Positions 13,901 through 27,800 of a DNA stretch of 64,000 nt are shown here, one piece after another; within the stretch, counting starts at the first letter, position 1, and each line of letters opens with the position of its first letter. Below the pieces are notes generated by a model, which worked only from the letters and a program-made list of their open reading frames with translations, did no database searches and had not been told where the DNA came from. The position numbers and the translations under genes were made by a program. The DNA lies in NCBI RefSeq assembly GCF_014805625.2, contig NW_023998476.1:186001-250000 (forward strand), written 5' to 3'. The stretch is from Glossina fuscipes. Taxonomy: Eukaryota > Arthropoda > Insecta > Diptera > Glossinidae.

Positions 13901-16900
13901 AACACGAACGGGCGGGCAGAAAAATTTAACAAGAATAATTTTCTGAACCGATCGGTATAATAACTGCTGGATTTACCTCAAGCCCTTCTATATGTTGTAA
14001 ATATCCACGCAAACAGTATATGCCCTTGTGACATAAATGGTATAAGGCGTAATAACATCAAATAAACGCAAAAATTTATAGATTTTTTAGGCATTTTTCA
14101 GTTGATTAGTATGGTTATAAGGAAAGGCTAAAAATGACATTTTAGCTTCCGGATTCGTTATGGTACATCGTTTTACCATCCGCAAGCATTCGAATCGCAT
14201 TCAATTTAAATGTTGTTGCAAATGAGTTATAGATGTTTCGATTCAATTTCTCAAATTTATAGTGAAATGGTTTTTTGAGTAAGTTTAAGTGAAAAATTGA
14301 CAGTGAAGTCGTAGCATAGAATCGTGTTGCTCGAGGTCCATCTAGGAACTTACCTTTCTAACAAATCGTATGGCAGTTTTATGCTGATTGGTTAATTGGG
14401 TGCAACGTGGCTCTTCATCTTCATCTACTTTTTTGAACGGAATAGACATTAATAATTTAATTATCGAGATGTGAATGAATGTGTGTAAATATATTTAAAG
14501 AAATGCTTACACACTATATTTTCTATTATTTACTACATACACTTATGCATACACACTATTCCGATGTAATGCTATACAAGCGTGTGTTTACGGGATGGGT
14601 ATCATACATGACTACAGTGCCATTAAGTGATAAAAAAAAAAAGAAGAGAAGAACCTCTTTAGATTTCGAGTGAAATGTGCATGCGATAGATTAAAATTTG
14701 TTCTGGCAGTAGAAGAGAGCTCAAGATCAATTCTTTTTGGATAATTATTATCCTTTCATTACTCAAAACTTCACTGGCTGTCAGAGTGTATGTGCGCTTT
14801 TGGGTATTTGTATATGCGTGTGTGTTTGTATAGAATGACACAAAGAAACCAACCAACAAACAAAAGAAAAAAGGAAAAGAAAAAATAGACAAGAAATAAG
14901 ACTGCATGTATAATGTGCGAAAAGTATTAGTATTTAAAAAAAAAAAAAAAAACAAGAGAAGAGGAGGAGAGTCGAGGATTTTAAATATGAAAAAAAAAAA
15001 TAAATAGATTTTTAATCGCGATGATAACAATCACTTGCTTGCTTAAGTCGAAAGTAACAATTAAGGTAAATTTACTCGCTAATACTCTCTGTAAACAAGA
15101 AACTAAGCAACTAAGTACTGATTTGCGAGAAGAATGGCAAACGATACACGAAAAGTGGAAAGTATGGTAGATATCGTAGCAAATTTACTTGTTTTATATA
15201 TTAAATGTTTAGAGAGAAAGGAAAACTTTACGCACTTCCTTCAATGTCGGCTATGTCTTTGCATTCGTACGATTGACTGTTCGGCGAGGATTTGCAGGCG
15301 GAGTTAGTACCAGTAATTGCTATATTTGAACCGAAAATGTCGCTATGGACAAAGCCGCACAGGACAACAGGTATGGATGTAATATTCGTTAGACCCAGTC
15401 TATATCTATTATTATTATTGTTATTGTTGTTATTATTATTATTATTATTTATGTTTTTATTGATATCATTTTCCACAACATTTTCACTACACGTAGCACA
15501 TCCGCCGAAGGTGCATACTTGCTCTCTCCCGCGCTCGTAACACAATTCATTGTTAAGGTTTTCTTCGTCTTGCTTATCAGATAAATTCCCAAAGGAAACG
15601 CAGCTGTGCCTTCTGTGTTTGTCAGCCGACAGATTGGGTTTCAAAGCTGTTAATACAGAACAAAAATTTGTTTTTTTTTTTTTTTTCTTTCAGATTAATA
15701 TCAAAACATTTCGGTCTCTTCTATTTAAATAGAATCGACCAGTCAGGATAAAAGACGTGCACGTGTTTGGGTCGTGGAACAGATATATATATATATATAG
15801 TAGAATTTTACACAAAACTTATACTCTCCTATTATTACGTCTGAAATCAAAAAGAATAAGCATAGAAAAGATCGACGGTCCATTCGAAAAATTTTTGCAT
15901 CTAGTTCTCATATATCATTTGCTATCGAGAATAAGATCATCTGGCTTAAAATCATCACAACATTTATACAACATCCACAGACTATAAGTAGGCGTGCAAA
16001 CTTACCATCGGAACTTTTTTTCAGTAAAGTGGTATCTGCGACAGAGTCTTCGCTAAAACTCGGATTTAACGATCTTCCATTTTGTACCACTTCTGAAATG
16101 CATAAATGTTTTTAAAACAATTGGAAACTTGGAATTTTATTTCGTTTGCAACAAAACTCTGTCCTAATAGCTCCCACAACATGGAACACAAAGAAAAAAA
16201 AAAAAAAACAATTGAATACTAACACTGTTCACGCGATATATGCGATATAAGTAAAACAACTTGATAGTTATGTTAAAAAAAAATATCATAAGAGGGCGAT
16301 TTTACAAATTTGTAATTTTTGCATTTTGAACAATCGAGATTCAAGATAGAATTGAAAAATGTGGGTAAAAATTCGAAATTTTTCATATATGTGTTTAGTA
16401 AAAAATCGTCCCCTCAGTCACGTGGAATATATAATAGATAGCAATAAACAAGCGTTGCAGTTATGTTCGGCAAAGCCGAACTTTTCATACCCTCCACCTA
16501 TCTGTCTTATTGGTAAAGACTTTTTAATTGCAATCTACAGAAAAATTGAGTAAAAAATTTGTCAAACAAGTATATAGAAATCATGAAGTGCTCACCCTGT
16601 AGATCTGGCCTAATTATGACATTATTGAAACTATAATACATTTCGCATCAGTTTTTAAGTTGAAACGTTTTATTATTTCATCCGAGCTGTATAATCACCG
16701 GATCTATACAAAATTCGATGACTAACTAACAGGGAGACAGGTTGTTTGTTTGCAAGATTTTAGCATAAGTGGTGTGAGCAGCTCAGCTCGTACCTACTTA
16801 AACCACAGCTGTCACATCTTCTAATCGTTCTTTGAGTGAAATAAATTTTAGATCAGGCATGCGCAACTGCTGGCCCCTTACGTTTAAAATTTCAAATAAT

Positions 16901-19766
16901 TTAATTTGTTCGCACATAGCAACGCTGCAAATGGTTTTTATCGGCTTTCACGACTAGCTCTGCTGTGCGACTACTAAATATGAAAGGTGTTTAAGTATTT
17001 TTTTTTTTATTGCGTTATCAGGCCACAAAATGAGCGATTTAAAAAGAAGAAAAATCGATATACAATGGCCCATCTCTAATAATAGCTTAACATTGTTTTG
17101 GCTTTTGCCGTGATATAAAAATTAAAATTAGCTCAATGAAGAAAAGAGTTGCCGATGGCAGGCTTGGATTCTTTCCGTTCTTAAGCGATTATACGATTAT
17201 AATGATATGCTTACGGCAATCAAGTCCTTTGGCTTTCCGGCAGTTCTCAATTTGTCTGCTCTACGGGCGAACCATAATTAGGACTTTGTATCTTAAAACA
17301 AGTTATAAATCTAAATGTATCGATGATTTTTAAACAAGTCAAATTCTTCTTCTTCTGCAATTCAGTAAATCACCAATAGATAGTTCAATGTGTTGAGTAA
17401 AAGTGAGGGAAAGTGAATCAAAGCCCAAATCGAAGTGAAATTCTCTTAATGAAATCTCTTTGAGGCGTCATCGATTAAAATATCGATCTGAAAACAAACA
17501 TAAATGGGCTTGAAAATTTGAGTAAAGATTTCGAATTAATTCGGATGAGAAAGGAACCGAAATGCTCCATCTTGGTCACGTAGGGGGGCAGCACTGGATA
17601 GTATTGTGGGAACTGAACGTTATGTTACGATGTTATAGTTTTAGAGTATAGAGAGAGAGTCTAGAGTATAGATAGTCCTTCCGAAGTGTACATAATGTGG
17701 TTATTTTAGATACGTTGAGCTACGTTGTAAGAAAATTTAATTTGCGAGAGGCGTTATTTTTCTTGTTTTTTAAGTGATAAAATGTTTAAAGAACATCATT
17801 TCACAATAATTCAAGATGAAAATTGTTTCGATCGGCACACGAGGTCACAAGCTCAGTATTAATCGGGTTAGATGACAGGTGTCCAAGATTCGCTTCTAAT
17901 CTAACATAATATTCTAATATTTCAAAGTTCGGCCAAACAAGATTTACAAGATTTACAATACTTAAGTTACAGACAATGGCTGACCAGTGCACTGCGATCA
18001 CTTCGTTTTTGAAATGAAATTAGAGGTTATGTTACTCAGCTATAATTAAATTTGTGGTACTAAATAGAATTAATCTTAATTCTTAATATTGTATATATAC
18101 GGATGATGTCCTTAACATTGGATACAATTAAAAAATGTGTATGTATTATCTATACACATACATATATATTGTTGTCAATCTAAACATAATTGATTATATT
18201 CGCAGGGGAAAGAATCATTCAGTATTTGTATAAATACCCAATAAATTTCTGGCATTGTTGTCGGTCGATCACTCTTTAAATTATTCGAATCATTCCGCGC
18301 GTTCCTTCAGGTTCTAAGTGTGTGAAAGGAAAAAACAAGTGTGAAAACTAACGTCTATCCAAATGTGTATTCACGTTACGGTAATCGGAGAGCTTATGGC
18401 CAAACAAGTTGAAATGAAACTATCATTGAAGAATATCGCGATAAAGTATTATTGCAATTGCGCTGATCATTACAAATAGAACGAACAGCAATAAAATGAT
18501 GAAATAATTAATACACATAATAGCGCTCTTATTACAACAAACATTCAAGAAAATTTTAGTAGAACTTCACCAAAGTTCCTTTTGCAACATTTTTAAGGTA
18601 AATGATACCAATGGTACCAATACAAAAATTAGTGCCACCCGTTACAAGGCAGCGCGTGACCAAAACGAGAATAGAAAATAAGTGAACAAAATGGAACAAT
18701 CCTTCAACTCTGTTCGATATTCGGTGTTGTTGGTATATTCGGATTCATCATTGAACCTAAGCACCAATGAAGCGCCAAAGTAAACTTAAATTAGGAACGA
18801 GGCGAAATGCTCCATTTCGTCATATCGCACTTTTGAAATAACTAAGGCAAGAACATAGGTGATCACTCCTATTAGAAGATAGATATCTGTAGAGTTTACC
18901 ATGGATCTCCGCAGTGTGTGCTTAACTTTCCACTTCGCTCAAAGACAAACGGTTTCAATAAAAAGTAGTTACACATCTTACCACTACTTTGGTACTCCTT
19001 CCTTCCCCGGGCAAAGTGAGACTGATTTCAGATCTTAATATTTACTTGCTCCGTGATATTAAGCTACACAAACCGATCACAAAGCTACATGAAGGATCAT
19101 TTCCAGTTCTCAGGACGGAAACCACCTAAGAGGGTGAAAAAAATCTATTGATTGGTCTTCCGATGACCGTTGTTGTACTTTAACACTTTAGGCAGCGTAT
19201 CGGTACACTTGTGTACGCATTTTCCATGCATTCCCGATCACAAAGCATTCTATTTCTCCCCTTCGATTTTCAGCATCTACAGGGATATATCGTCACAGAC
19301 GACAGCCATGCTAGTATTTCTAAAGTCGATAATAATTAACTCATGCTAATCTTCTCGTAACATTGATTTCCTTGATAGAAAAAAGTCTTCTTGAAAAATA
19401 AGAACTTTCTTCCGCTATATTTTTTGGCAAATTTCCCGATCCTGTTACATGAAATTTTGTATTTTCCATATATGTGGACATTCAGCCCGTGCAGCCGTCT
19501 AGAAACGCCGAGTTTACGCTTTCAACGCTTCCATTAGCATTTTTCGACAAAGAGTTGTGAGACGAAAAGTTTTCTTCCAGATAGATAGATTAGTGCAGTG
19601 TGTGTTAAGCCAAGATATATTAAAATGAATGGGAAATCCTTTGAAATAAATTTATCACTTAATCTTGCTTTTAATTAAAGTTGGGGAAAACTATCGTGTC
19701 TGATGATGATTTATATTATATCCTATCTCCTCCCTCGGTGGAGGGTATGGGAAACTCAATAATATA

Positions 19767-19808
<42 letters not shown>

Positions 19809-22800
19809 ATATCATGTATATGTAAATATTATGTATATATATATGTATATATGTATATATATATATACGTATTTTATTAATTTAAAATCAAATCGAAACA
19901 CACTGTATTGCAACCACATGCTCAATAAAAGTAAACGTTATATTTATTGTATTTTTAAAACAAACTGTTATTTAATTTCCTTTTTGTTGTTATTATTTAT
20001 AAATATTTATAAACATTACAGAGTTTAGGTTTAATTATGCTTTTTTGCTTTTATTATTAATTTTTGTTCGTTTAAAATCGGTGGTTATATAAATAGTAGT
20101 ATTTTTTTTTTTTTTTTATTTACGATTATGTTAATTCTGTGAGATCGGTGTGAGGAATATTTAAAAAGAATTCCACAAAAAATACAGAAACACATTTATA
20201 TAAAAGGAAACGCTTATGTATGTACGAGTATGTATGTAACTTTATAAAAGGCATTAAAACATAAAACAGGTAAACTTACATTCCACAAGTCCCCCTTCCT
20301 CAGAGGCGCTGCTCTGTGAGGATTGTTAAGTTAAGCTGTTAATATATATATATATATATATATATTTTTTTATTTTTTTTTATTTTTGGTAAATATGTTG
20401 AAAACAAACGTTGGGAGATAAGTAATAAATAATAGTGTAACATGTTTTAATTAAACTAGTGTTTGAGACATGCATTCCCGTTATTTAAATCTGAAATTCA
20501 ATCTGAATATGTATCTGTATCTGAATCTGTATCTGAATCTGAATCTGATTACTTTTCTGTCTGCACAAAGATTAAGACTCGCTGACTGATTGGCTGATTG
20601 GTTAACTGATTGATTTGTGACTGCGCGGGTCATCTCATCATTATTAGTTTCAAAAACCTATACCAATCAAATGTCGATCGTTTTTTTTTTTGTTCTTCGT
20701 AGGTATTATTATTATTTGTTTTTTGTTTAGTATAGAGTTTCTCAAATATGCTTTCGTTCTCTACACCCAGCATGCATGGATCGCTATGGATAAAAATTTA
20801 AATATGTACATGTAGTTTGTTAGTTGAACATTTAATTAAAACAAAACTGTTTAGCTTTGCGGCTTTGTAAGCAAAGCTCTGCGCAAACGTGGGTGTAGAC
20901 CATTTTCAAAGAAACGAAGAAAAAAAAAAAGTAATGTATTCAGTAGTAAGCGTAACACAAAAATCAGAAAGTAAGCGAGAATAAAAAAACAACATGCACG
21001 GAAGTAAGTTTTTTTTTTTTTTTCAAATACTTGCACTTGTTTCATTTGTACTCACCGAGATTCTCTACGGATTGATTCATATCGCGTACAGGACGTGCAT
21101 AACGAGACGCTCGCGTCGAAGAAGGCATCGAAGTTTTAACGATAACATCACCGCCTGGCGATTGAATAGATGGACTTTTGTGTCTTCTTATAGTTGGCAA
21201 GCGGGCAACAAATGATGCATTATGCTTGAAACTGCTCGAAGCTCTTCTGCGAATGTCATTTTAAATGATAATTAATATATGTTAGACCTCATCGATTAGC
21301 AGGACAGTGTAAATTTGTTGTTAGCGCTTTGCTTTGTTTTCTCTGTTTGTTTGTTTATTTGTTTTGTGATTTTTGCTTAATTATATCTGTAAATTAGTAA
21401 TGCGATGTGTAATAGAGATCTACAACGACTTGTAAATTATTTAACTGCTTAAAGAGTGTAATCAAAATTGTATTATTGGAACTTGTATTTGATTGGGAAG
21501 AATTTGTTCTATTTCCGTCTTATTCCAAAATTCTTGGAACAAGATTTCCTTAACTAATTCTATTCTACGAAAATGGGTTAACACCTTACTTATGATAAAT
21601 TCAAGATGACCTCTAAAATATGCAATAAGGAAACATGCCCATTCGATTCTCAAAACAATTTCAAAAAGGCTGCAATAAAGAAAACAAAAGATCTTCCTTG
21701 AATGGAGTTTGTCATCGTAATTCATTCTCAATATCATTTTATGTAATTAATTGTCCAATTAGATGTCACAATTCACTTCATGGCGTTGTTGTCTGCCGGA
21801 TTATTGACCAGCCTAAGTGGGTAGACCATTGTAAATATTTCAAAATTTCAATTTTTTTTCGTTATTGGCTTAAATGATCCTTTGAATCGTTAAAAATGAT
21901 ATAACAAGAGAATTGTGGGTATGGTATAATTTCAATTGGTCAAATATTTTGATTTTTTGAAAACAATTATATGACAGTACACGAGGTCTTGACATCGTTA
22001 AATGCGTTTTTTCCGAAGCACGATTTGTGTCAAGGGCAAGAAGTATAACTGAACCAATTTTGATTTTTTCATTAAAATTTTTACGTTACCTTTAAAACAA
22101 TATTCTTTAGTAAAATATGTAATGTTTGTGGTCCCGGGTATACGAAGTTTGCGTGGGTGTACGTTACGCCCAGAATGATTTTCAGAATCGACCTAAGCTT
22201 GTCTGTGGGTTTACTGGGTCGCAATTTTTGAAATATTTTCTTTTAGGCTGTTGCTGTGGTCTACGCCACTAATCACGTTGATTCAAATTGCGATCCAATA
22301 AAACCATCTTTAACATAAGGTTTTCGCTTTGTCAAATGTTCGCTTTAATCTTAATAACATTAAATTGTTATTAGCGAAAGTTAATCTTGCTGAGAGTGGC
22401 CGTGAATGTTATTAGGACTTTATTTGTATCACTTAGTTATTGTAAAAACTTTTATGGGCGAAATACTCTCATCCACTTTCCAAGCAGACTTGATTAAGTA
22501 AAAGGCAGATTGTTTATTTTAGCTTCTTTTAGGATTTCAGTAATGGCTTTCAAGAAAAAAATGACTATGGCTAAAACTTAAAACAGAGTTCCATGCTGCA
22601 TATGTACAGTGGAATGTGCGGATGGGAAAGGTAACATGCTTCTATTTTTCATTATGGCTTATTAAAAGAAAAAATGTTACTTTATATAGCAATAAAATAA
22701 AATAATTAAATTTAAGAAAGCTAACAAGCCTAATTTTTCGCTAGTGATCGCCCAAAGGATAAGAAATTATCGATTGATAAAGTGAGTGAATAACAATCCC

Positions 22801-24814
22801 GAGCCTACATGTATTGCACAATGAAGGAAATCTCTCCTTTGTTATCATATACAAAATGTTTCATTCAACAAGCGACTAATTATATGTAATTGAATGAGTT
22901 AAATAGAAACCCGACATCGCTACAAACGGTTCGTATTTAAAAGAGAAGGTGTTCACTTCGCTTTCCAAGCTGTCTTGGCAATGATCGATTACAGTTGATT
23001 TCTCAGTTGAAGTTCAGAGTTTTCGTTACTATTTACTTCTTTCGTCTGAAAAATTTTTTTAATATTTTTTTTCAAACTTCTCAAACAGCTTTCCATTGAC
23101 AACCTATACCAAGCCTTTGCTAGGTAGAATGATCAGATTTCTTTTAAGTAGAGAAAGTGATGGAATGCAAAGAAAAAGTTTTTACATAATTTGGAGTCAC
23201 TTGCGGTATTAAACAAAAAATAGTTGATTTTGATCGTAAGGACGTAAGGATTGGAGGGTGAAGAGAACGATTTGAGATCTTTGTTCTGCGCATAGGACAA
23301 GTTGTATTATGATCACCCACGGTTTTCAACAAAATATGCATTTCACTATTCTTCTGTCTGGTGCAGCAACGCTTTTTGGTCCAGCGACGAACTCTACTGA
23401 AAATAGTGCGGATGGGATCTCTTTTTGGATCGCTTTCGAAGAGCAATTTCAATTCTCAAAATTCCTCAATAAAAATGGCTGACTAATGTTATTTCGTCAT
23501 TCTAAATTGACCAGAAAAGTTGGATCAGAGGGGCGAATTTTTTGAGCTAAATTTGGACTACCTTAGTTGACTTTTTGGGCACCCACCTACATGTGGTCTT
23601 TCATGAAGTCTCCTGTTACATGAACACAATGTATTCATTTTGATATATTATCACGAGATGGTGCTGGCAATTTAATGGCTGGACGCGGCCGACTATAATG
23701 GGTTTATTTTTTTATTTTGCCAAATAGAGATAATTACAAAATATTTCCAAACATATTAAAAGAATTATTTTAATAAATTAAAATTGTAAATGTATATCAT
23801 ATTTCCGGACACGGAATATCAATCAATATCAATATTCAAACTATACATTAGAACTCAAAATATCAACTCAAATTCGTCTATGTCTTTTTGTATTTTTATT
23901 TTCGAACTAAAAATATCAATTTCTGTAGGATAACTGTGAAGAGATTGCCTTAATGTTCCGCATATAATAAAATCTGCATTAAGTGTTAACGTACCTTCTA
24001 TGATTATCATAAATTGACTTTAAGAGAGACAGTGAATATTTTATTTCAAAGCTTCCTTGTTTTCCACCCCATTCGCATTTAAATTTTTTCACTACACTGA
24101 GTATCCATGATGGTGTATATATATAGAAATAATGTATATTAATGCAACCGGTGTTAATAAAGTGCGGCATTTTGTGCAGAATGCTTTAAAATAATAAATA
24201 TGATAGTGTTTAAAGAGGGTCCCCAAGTTTAGCTATGTATGGCACAACACATATGAATTATGGTGATCATCGATTAAAGCATTTATTTTATAAATTAAAC
24301 TCAGAAAGAAAAGTGCTTTTCAAGGTATAAATAGTTTATAATTAACGTATAAATTATTACATTACATTTGACGGATGTATAATATATCAGACATAAGTAT
24401 GACAATTTGTGGTACCCTCTAGATTAAAAAAAAAAAAAAAACGAATTAAATTAAAATGTTTTATAAGCTAGAGAAAAAGGTTAATTTGTAATTGACTTAG
24501 AGAATTAAATGCTTATGTACGGTATATATTGTATATATGTATTTTGAAGCTCTAGCACAAGAAAAAAGTAAAGTTATCATAGAAAACTTGAAAAATATAT
24601 TTTATATTTTGTTTTTGTACTATTTGTGGAAGGAAAATATATGAAGTGGTTTTTAATGAACTCAATTGATTACCTATTTTCAATTAAATTTTTAAACAAT
24701 CTATCCCAATATTCAGAACTGAAAAAATTGAAAAACCAAAAGAAATTATTAAATTATTTTGGGTGGATAATATCGGTGGATAATTAATTCTTTTATATAT
24801 ATACAAATATATAC

Positions 24815-24887
<73 letters not shown>

Positions 24888-27800
24888 TGTATATATGTAT
24901 ACATATATAAATATGTATATATATAAATATACATATGTATAAATGTTTAAATATATACATATATACATATTTATGTATACGCATACATACTGTGAATGGG
25001 AAAATAATAATGATTTATACCGATCATTCAAATTTAACAAAAAAAAAAAAAAACTTAAATTTACAGAAAAAAATTCATAAAATAACGCTACGCGCATTGT
25101 TCAAGGGAAGCGATTAGTAAACTTGAACGTTTTATGTTTAAATAGACTTGTGTAGCTAAACACATATTTATACATATATATATATTGTTAGGCTTCTTCT
25201 TTCTTTTGAATTGTTAATGTTAAGCGAAAAACTTGTTATTAAAATTTTGTAAATACTTACGATGCTGGGGGACTGGGTAAAGCCACTTGATGTATCTTCC
25301 AAGTAGCAATGGATATGGAGTGCTCATCTGCCGCATAACAACGCCATAATGATTGAATAAGAGTCGCAGCTGGTTGACGCCGTCTTATCATGTGTTTTTG
25401 ACGTTGTTGCTGTTGCACTTTTAGTGCAAATCCGCTTCCCAGTATACCCTTAAATTTGTTAAGCGAAATCCTCTTCTTTCTTTTTTGTTTTTCATATGAC
25501 ATGAGATCTAATGCTTACCGCGGGCAAAGCGAAAAAGGATATACCAAGCAGTGCACAAAATGAAGCAATTAATTTTCCCTGCCACGTTTCAGGAACCATA
25601 TCGCCGTAACCTACTGTGCAAAGAGTGATCTATAAGAAGTAAAAAGACAAGTGACTTTTTAATGGTAAATTTATCACATTTGTGTTGGAAATTAAGAAAA
25701 TGCAAATGCACATTAACGGTAACGTTATCATTATAAAGTTCCTAGCTGGGTCGGAGACAAACCGGAGAACCAAAATCAAGACCTGCTAGACGTCCATTTA
25801 AAAACCCTATATTATTATCCATAAATAGATTAATTTCGCACGCCCAAAACAATTCCTAATATTTAAATTATATGCGTCCATGTAAAGGGAAAAAACCTTT
25901 TAAAAGTAGTCTTCAACCGTCGCAAAAGTTATGGTAGGAAGCACACGCTGAATTATAAACGGGTGCGAATCCATAAAAGTTTTTGGCATTTATTAACAAG
26001 AAATGACGCTATAGTGGGAAACTGTCCATCAATAATTACCCTACACCGCTTCGTTTAACACAGCTGCTAATACGACGACGTTTTAAAGCAAGGCTTTATA
26101 TGAAAATTGGTCGAACTACTTTCAATTATAATCATCCTTGGGCCAGAAAAAGTCGGTGTATAAAATTTCCCTAAAATATCTTAAAAATTACGACCTTTAG
26201 GTTGAACAACAAAATAGGCGGATGCACAGCTTGATATGTTGGCATATGGGTATAAAAAAAGGTAGCTCTATCTCAAGTCCGTTTGGGTGGACTCTCAGCC
26301 GGGGGTCCACATCTTATTCACGTCCTTCGGTGATCAACGAATGTATCGCCTTTGGTTGTCAGCAATACGAAGTTTTATTCGACTGTTTGATGTGCACTCC
26401 AATTGCATCATTTGTTTGCATCATTGCTTGCGTTAATAGCCCCAAGATTAAGAGGGTTTTCGGTAAGCTGTTTCAATGCGGCAACATCACATGCATATGT
26501 TTTTCGTTCTTCTTCTGTACATGCGTATGACATGCGTTTTAGATTTGCTAATCTAATCTTACGTATTGTGGCAAGTATATCTTTATATAGCTATTCAGAT
26601 CGATTGTACTAAAAAAATTATTCCCCAACCCGTTTATCATCTCTTTCTTATTTTAAACAACTTTGGGAATTGATTTATAGTGCTCAAGATATTTACAATC
26701 TCTTAAAACCTCTTACTCGACTACCATGAGATTCCGTCTCCATCTGTTCGTCCTGATGTGCTTGTTTTATTGAAATCCTTCAGTTCTAATATTGAGATGT
26801 GAACTTTTTGGTTACTTTTTGGTTCGACTAATTAAATTTGGAAAACAACTGGAGACATCAAAGTGGGAGATACCTTACACCATGATTTTTTATATAAAAA
26901 AATTGCAAATTTTCTTTCCTATGACAAATCTTTCAAAATAAGTCACTGTATGGAGAGTGGTCGTAAAAATAGTCCAATCGACTTAATTTTCAATGGAGTA
27001 CGTTCCGAGGGTATTTCGTCAAAATATCTCCAAAAGTGCGACTTGTTGGTTAAACATAAAATGCGTGGGCAGACTTCGGTGTAATAAAAGCAGTGTCTCT
27101 CGTAAGACCTTCTGAATGTTGCAAAAGTCTTTGCAAGCTTAATGCGCTCTGTACCATCAGTGGTGCAAAATATAATGAACACAGACCGCGCACATAACAC
27201 AACCTTTTTATGGTAAAGTAAACGAGGAAAGGCTTTCAAAATGCTTTCTTGATTATTTGGCAAATTTCATACTGAGTATTCAATTAGAACTTACCACACC
27301 CCACCATAAAGCTTGTGCAAAATTGTTAAACTTTGCGTTAACATCCTTCTCCATTAAATAGACGAGGAATGAAGCAAATATTAGTCCAAGGAATCCAATA
27401 TACATAGTAGTTATTAATTCCTGTTAAACAAAGTAGTTAAGAAAAAAAGTTATCAGAAGCAACACAATAAATATAAACGTACTTGTCTATGTGCGTACAC
27501 AACGCTGCCTAAAAGTTTCCATGTACCACCGCGTCGATCCATTCGCACCATACGCAAAATTTGAAAGAAGCGCAATCCTCTGAGCGCACTGGTTGCAAAA
27601 ACTTGGCCTGAAGTGCCCATCCCTAATACAACTACGGAAGCAACTATTGTAATAATATCTAAAGTGATTGGAAAAAGAGTAAAACAGCATTATTGCTCAG
27701 CGTTTTGCTCTGCATTGCTTATGTTCACAAACTTACCTATAATACAAAATGGTCGTTTTAAAAATTTTAATCTTCCTATACATCCTTGATACCTTGAACG

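Larger units (their letters stand above)
11239..14353 (-). other. KCNQ intron (3.1 kb)
   Basis: This intron lies between the helix B exon pair. It contains an LTR-like segment (11480-11770), a nearly full family 1 DINE-like element (12990-13735) and a family 2 head (13745-13960). The stretch 11771-12990 shows nothing recognisable. Confidence 0.75.
16093..21055 (-). other. KCNQ intron (5 kb) with repeat-derived DNA
   Basis: It contains the hairpin-bounded unit 16464-19750, an LTR-like segment at 17590-18345, AT microsatellites (19760-19867, 20342-20365), an ATCTGA hexamer array (20501-20548) and the candidate microexon at 20280-20313. No other gene is seen. Confidence 0.75.

Noticed and set aside
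15292..15540. Plus-strand frame with a poly-Leu run
   Set aside because: It is the antisense of the KCNQ cassette exon; the Leu run is the complement of the Asn codons.
20994..21215. Arg-rich plus-strand frame
   Set aside because: It is antisense to the KCNQ exon 21056-21246.
24684..25097. Minus-strand frames of Tyr/Ile repeats
   Set aside because: They are translations of the AT microsatellite, not genes.
26222..26612. Two plus-strand frames of 69 and 102 codons in a KCNQ intron
   Set aside because: Cys-rich but without a recognisable motif or upstream acceptor; they start inside a degenerate family 2 element.
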